Positions 60,392 through 64,000 of a DNA stretch of 64,000 bases are shown piece after piece. The position numbers and the translations under genes are program-made. Positions within the stretch are counted from its first letter, which is position 1, and every line of letters begins with the position of its first letter. Location: the NCBI RefSeq assembly GCF_023101145.1, contig NZ_CP073714.1, positions 4,092,001 through 4,156,000 of the forward strand, written 5' to 3'. The stretch is from Paenibacillus pabuli (lineage in GTDB: Bacteria > Bacillota > Bacilli > Paenibacillales > Paenibacillaceae). The notes beneath the pieces are model-generated. The model worked only from the letters and a program-made list of their open reading frames with translations, was not told the origin of the DNA and did no database searches.

Positions 60392-60623
60392 ATGGTCAAA
60401 ATTCGTATCGTCGACGACGATACGAACATTCGCGCCTTGATGCGCCTTTATTTGAAGAATGAAAGGTTCAATCTGGTCGAGGCGGATAAAAGGCTTCCAG
60501 CTCGGGACCGACGATTATATGACGAAGTCATTCAACCCGGTCGAGCTTGTGATGAGGATAAAAGCGTTGTACGGCGATAATGCCGTGTTTAAAAAAATAA
60601 AGTCGACAACGGAGTCGGTATGA
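60392..60623 (+). pseudogene. Response-regulator receiver remnant with internal deletion
   Basis: ATG 60392 with GGGATGAATAAAG upstream: VKIRIVDDDTNIRALMRLYL-KNERFNLVEAD, then, after loss of about 50 residues that include the phospho-accepting Asp and a frame change, GFQLGTDDYMTKSFNPVELV-MRIKALYGDNAVFKKIKS to TGA 60621. The DNA-binding domain is missing. It then runs without a gap into an S41 protease remnant. Confidence 0.8.
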
Positions 60624-60918
60624 GCGCGGTCTGATTGGATGACGGCAAGGTGCTGGTGAGCTTGTTGGTGGCGGGCGGCCCAGCCGACAACGACGGAATC
60701 AAGATCAGAGCCGAAATCATTTCATGGATGGGAAAAGCGTTCAGGAGGCATTGAGCTAAAGATTCTGGAGCGAGAATCCGTCTGCGACCGAAGGAGAGAT
60801 CCTTCGGGAAAAGTACAGGTACGAGAAAAACACGTAAAGGGAATCGTCATTGATCTGCGGGATAACCCGGGTGGAGACGACGATCTGGTAGCTCGAAGGG
60901 CAGGACGTGGAATTGAAT
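60610..60918 (+). pseudogene. S41 C-terminal-processing protease remnant
   Basis: PDZ-domain piece GVGMSAV*LDDGKVLVSLLV-AGGPADNDGIKIRAEIISWM (one internal stop) and, after a gap, core piece HVKGIVIDLRDNPGGDDDLV containing the S41 strand 'GIVIDLRxNPGG'. The catalytic Ser/Lys region is absent. Heavily decayed; adjacency to the receiver remnant suggests one large deletion event. Confidence 0.75.
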
Positions 60919-61003
60919 GAAGCGCTAACTTTCTTCAACGGCTAGCCTAAGTGACGCGGCTATCGAAGAAGATCCCCTCTTGAGTTGTCCGTTTTTGTAA
61001 AAA

Positions 61004-61030
61004 GGCGCTCCCTGATCATCCGGGAACGCT
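61004..61030 (-). terminator. Terminator of the phn transporter operon
   Basis: GGCGCTCCC / GGGAACGCT stem (G-U), on the minus strand followed by TTTTTAC; about 60 bases after the phnE stop. Confidence 0.75.
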
Positions 61031-61087
61031 CTCTCGTATTGAAATATTCGTTTTTAATACACCATTTCCGCATCCTGTGTGAGCATC

Positions 61088-61902
61088 CTATATAATGCGC
61101 TGGCGAATTTTTGAGCACAATTTATCCAAAATCATAACTGTGGCCAAGATTAAGATCACAATGGTAAGCGATTCCTGATACCTGAAAAGACGGAGAGTAC
61201 TCGTGAGTTCAAACCCTACTCCCCCGGCTCCGACCAGTCCCAGTACGGTTGCTGACCTTACGTTGATTTCCCAGCGATAGAGGTTTACGGTTATAAACTC
61301 TGGCAAAATTTGTGGCCAGATGGCATAGCGGATGACCTGCCAACGATTGGCACCTGATGCTTCCAGGGCTTCGATCTGGCCTTTATCCGTATTTTCGATC
61401 GCTTCAGCATAAAACTTACCGAGCATTCCCGCCGAATGGATGGCCAGAGCCAGTACACCAGGGAACGGTCCTAGACCCACTGCGGTTACAAAAATTAACG
61501 CCACAATCATTTCCGAAATCGATCGGAGCGTGTTAAGAATCGTGCGGCAAATTGTGTAAATCACAGGATGTGGACTGATATTCTGGGCCGCCCCTATTCC
61601 AAGCGGAATGGCAATGATGACGGCAAGCACAGTACCCACAAGAGCCATTTGCACAGTTTCAAGAACGGATAATGAATATTTGCCCAAGTGTGTAAAATCA
61701 GGCGGGAAGGATCTGGAGATAAAATCCCATATGTTGGGAAATCCTTTGATCAGATCGGAAATACTAAAATTAACCTGCGGAGCACTCCAGCCTAATACAA
61801 TAAGAACAACGATTGCTGATAACAACTTCGGGAAATTTTTTTCAAGTCAAAAGGCTCGCGGCCAACCTTGGCACTCATCCTATTTTTCTGTTCATCCATC
61901 AT
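61088..61902 (-). pseudogene. phnE: Phosphonate ABC permease PhnE-like, single-base frameshift
   Basis: ATG 61902 (GAGGAG within the phnC stop) starts MMDEQKNRMSAKVGREPFDL-KK; a run of seven A (complement of 61836-61842) then shifts the frame, and the second frame gives FPKLLSAIVVLIVLGWSAPQ, five to six helices, and the permease EAA-like loop EALEASGANRWQVIRYAIWP, QILPEFITVNLYRWEINVRS. One more A restores ~270 residues. A TTG inside the second frame could give a shorter protein from 61825 lacking only the cytosolic N-terminus, so residual function is possible. Confidence 0.85.
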
Positions 61903-61906
61903 GTCT

Positions 61907-62671
61907 TTACTCCTCATGCTTTCTATCTTCACCCGATTCCTGATTGTTCTCGTAAAGTCGATACAAATCAGAAGCATTGACCTGATCAGAACGATAATCC
62001 GCCACGATATTCCCGGAGTTCAGACCAAGAATTCTTTTACTGTATTTTGGAGCCAGGTTAATCTGATGCAAGGTAATAATCATGGTCAATTTCTCTTCCT
62101 CATGGATTTCCATCAGAAGATCCATAATAGAATGGGATGTTTTGGGGTCCAGACTGGCAACAGGCTCATCGGCAAGCAGTATCTTCGGCTGTTGAACCAA
62201 GGCTCTCGCAATAGCAATCCTTTGCATTTGCCCACCGCTCAAGCTGTCGGCTCTTTGATTCCGTTTCTCAACTAATCCTACCTTCTCCAGGTAATGAAGA
62301 GCTAATTCGTAGTCTTCCTTTTTATATATCTTGAATAAAGAGGGCAGGGTCGGATTATAGGACAGGCGTCCACTGAGCACGTTATCCAGTACTGTGAGCC
62401 GCTTGACAAGGTTAAAATTTTGAAAGATCATTCCGATATTTTTTCTTAACAGCCGTATTTCCTTTTTATTGGTTGGCAGCTTTTTTCCATCGATGTAGAT
62501 ACTGCCTGAAGTTGCTTCAACCAACCCGTTCAAACACCTTAGCAGGGTTGATTTGCCGGCCCCACTGGGGCCGAGCAGCACAACTGCGTCATTGCTCTCA
62601 AAGGAGCAATGAATATTATTTAAAATGGTTTCTTGACCATAAGACTTGACCAAGTCAACTACTTCAATCAT
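61907..62671 (-). CDS. phnC: Phosphonate ABC transporter ATP-binding protein
   Basis: 254 residues. Walker A LLGPSGAGKSTLLRCLNGLV at ~32, Q-loop IGMIFQNFNLVKRLTVLDNV, signature DSLSGGQMQRIAIARALVQQ near 145, Walker B ILLADEPVASLDP, switch ITLHQI. The 'FNLVKRLTVLxNVLxGRL' region is characteristic of PhnC. Between phnD and phnE on the minus strand. Intact, though both partners are frameshifted. Confidence 0.92.
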   Translation of the reverse strand: MIEVVDLVKSYGQETILNNIHCSFESNDAVVLLGPSGAGKSTLLRCLNGLVEATSGSIYIDGKKLPTNKKEIRLLRKNIGMIFQNFNLVKRLTVLDNVLSGRLSYNPTLPSLFKIYKKEDYELALHYLEKVGLVEKRNQRADSLSGGQMQRIAIARALVQQPKILLADEPVASLDPKTSHSIMDLLMEIHEEEKLTMIITLHQINLAPKYSKRILGLNSGNIVADYRSDQVNASDLYRLYENNQESGEDRKHEE

Positions 62672-62695
62672 TGTCTTCCTCCGTTGTAAATAAGA

Positions 62696-63600
62696 CTATT
62701 TCATTTTAGTAAGATCCAGGTTCAATATTTTTGCAATTTCCCGTAAATCGTCATAAGCCGTGTCCGTCGTTTCACCATATTTGTCCAATCCCAACGCCTT
62801 CAAAGATTCGGGGGATTCCTTATCCATGTCAAGATATGCCTGTTTAATTTTCCCAACCAAACCGCGATCCAGATCATTTCGTACCGCTACGGGTGAGGTA
62901 GGAATGGGAGCAGACTCATGAATAATATCTACATCCGGGAGCAGGTTTTTCTCCATCATGGATTTATACTCGGTATCGGGTGTAGCGCCGGCATCTACTT
63001 TTTTATTCTGCACGGACAGGGCCGAAGCATCCCCTCCACCTGCATAGATCGAAGTGGAAAAATCTTTGTCAGGATCAATCCCGTTTTTCAGCAGTTCGTT
63101 TCTAGGTACTAAATTTCCTGAAGTGGATGCCGGGTCAATAAATGCAAAGGTCTTTCCTTTAAGGTCGGAAATACTTTTAATTCCGAGTCCTTGCGCGCAA
63201 GGATAACACTCTTGTATGTGGGCAATCCAGTATCTAGCGTAACCTTCGACACGATCGCCTCAGCATTGGCCTTGTCGGCAGCCAGCAAATATGAAAAAGG
63301 TCCTAAATGAGCCACGTCAATTTGCTTGCTTCTCATTGCTTCCACGACAGCTGTATAATCATTGGCCACAAAGATTTCAACTTCCAGGCCGAGCTTCTTG
63401 GACAGATACTGTTTTAATGGCTCCATCTTGGATTCAACATTTTCACTGTCTTCGCTAGGAATAACCCCGATTCTCAACTTTTCAGGCTGGCTGCTTTTAG
63501 CATCTTCAGTGTTTTGGGTACCTTGTGCAGTGAATCCAATTGTTGCGAAGATGAACAGAATACACAATAAGGGGATAAGTGCTTTTCTGACGTTAGACAT
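62696..63600 (-). pseudogene. phnD: Phosphonate-binding protein PhnD-like, single-base frameshift
   Basis: ATG 63600 (GAGAGGAG). Signal peptide ALIPLLCILFIFATIGFTAQ, then KLRIGVIPSEDSENVESKME, VAHLGPFSYLLAADKANAEA. Near 63185 a GGAATT (one A short) shifts the frame; the other frame continues IKSISDLKGKTFAFIDPAST, SGNLVPRNELLKNGIDPDKD, VQNKKVDAGATPDTEYKSMM to KILNLDLTKMK. Joined it is a full ~300-residue PhnD/PtxB-type periplasmic-type binding protein without lipobox. The frameshift removes the second lobe. Confidence 0.87.
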
Positions 63601-63644
63601 GATATTGCTCCTCTCAAATCCGTTCATGTGTATACCTTGAGGAT

Positions 63645-64000
63645 TCAATCCTTGGCATGCCCTAAGAAGGCAAAAGATGAATAAGCCAGCAGCGTCGTTA
63701 AATGCGTATAGTAATATTGAACCCCTTGCTCCAGACGTCTCGGCGTTATTTCAAGATTCCCTGCCGTACCTGCCACCATACCTGATTCAATGATTTTTGA
63801 GAAAGCATCATCCATAACCTTTTGTACTATAGGATGCCCGGCATTTCCGAGATGTCCAAGAGATTGAGAAAGGTCGGACGGACCTATAAACAACACGTCG
63901 ATTCCTTCCACTTTTGCGATAGAATCAAGGTGATCAACAGCATCCTTATCCTCAATTTGGACGCAGACCAACAGATCTTCATTAGCCTGCTCGGCATATT
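63645..64000 (-). CDS. HpcH/HpaI aldolase family protein (partial, 5' end outside window)
   Basis: Open to the right edge; the visible C-terminal 118 residues read YAEQANEDLLVCVQIEDKDA, VDHLDSIAKVEGIDVLFIGP-SDLSQSLGHLGN and GVQYYYTHLTTLLAYSSFAF. The IDVLFIGPSDLSxSLG motif identifies class II pyruvate aldolases of the HpaI/RhmA type (2-keto-3-deoxy acid cleavage). It lies 45 bases upstream of phnD on the same strand, so it may share a transcript with the transporter; a link to phosphonate or sugar-acid use is inference. Confidence 0.85.
   Translation of the reverse strand, partial: YAEQANEDLLVCVQIEDKDAVDHLDSIAKVEGIDVLFIGPSDLSQSLGHLGNAGHPIVQKVMDDAFSKIIESGMVAGTAGNLEITPRRLEQGVQYYYTHLTTLLAYSSFAFLGHAKD

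Overview
The window looks like a chromosomal segment of a spore-forming Firmicute of the Paenibacillus type. Evidence: a yraG-yraF-adhB-yraE-yraD spore-coat cluster, a gerK-type germinant receptor operon, GGAGG-type ribosome binding sites with many TTG/GTG starts, and many one-component regulators (two small MerR, one large MerR, HxlR, two XRE-cupin, two TetR). No rRNA, tRNA, CRISPR array or prophage was seen. The 5' edge cuts a major royal jelly/yellow-type gene; the 3' edge cuts an HpcH/HpaI aldolase gene.

Layout. 1-3.9 kb: spore coat cluster. 4-8 kb: IS3 remnant, histidine phosphatase, SH3 protein, MerR-controlled aldo/keto reductase. 8-11.2 kb: lipoprotein plus an OmpR/histidine kinase pair. 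11.3-16 kb: gene remnants, a frameshifted methyltransferase, a UvrA-like ATPase, a DHFR-like reductase. 16-20.5 kb: betaine (BCCT) transporter, pentapeptide-repeat, RCC1-repeat and GNAT proteins. 20.5-26.5 kb: an ABC exporter with a small Cys-containing ORF upstream, then a large MerR regulator whose operator-promoter motif recurs in front of three transcription units. 26.5-34.6 kb: HxlR/lactonase pair, DinB, USP-MFS-XRE group, 2-hydroxyacid dehydrogenase. 33.8-43.5 kb: TetR/FAD-monooxygenase pair, BcrA-like ABC transporter, and an XRE-cupin-controlled four-gene operon (MBL hydrolase, alpha/beta hydrolase, RidA, EamA exporter). 43.7-52 kb is a gene graveyard (maltose acetyltransferase, class III FBPase, SDR, flavohemoprotein and NAD-binding remnants) between intact TetR, ketopantoate-reductase-like, VOC and MFS genes. 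52-55.5 kb: two SDR-type genes, one divergent from a MerR gene, and a P-loop kinase. 56-60 kb: gerKA-KC-small membrane protein-KB. 60.4-64 kb: response regulator and S41 protease remnants, then a phosphonate-type phnD-phnC-phnE transporter with frameshifts in phnD and phnE.

Three things stand out. First, a family of about 13 dispersed intergenic elements, all in one orientation. They share a poly-A/hairpin core that reads as an intrinsic terminator on the minus strand and a 'gttcttgtcc' inverted-repeat module, and most lie directly 3' of minus-strand genes. Second, regulator circuits can be read from operators: three copies of a 19-bp-spacer MerR promoter with a TCTCC/GGAGA dyad, two AdhR-type MerR promoters, and a TTTCGCTG-T-CAGCGAAA palindrome for the XRE-cupin operon. 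Third, an unusual density of decayed genes, several broken by a single missing base in an A-run, which could be true pseudogenes or assembly errors.
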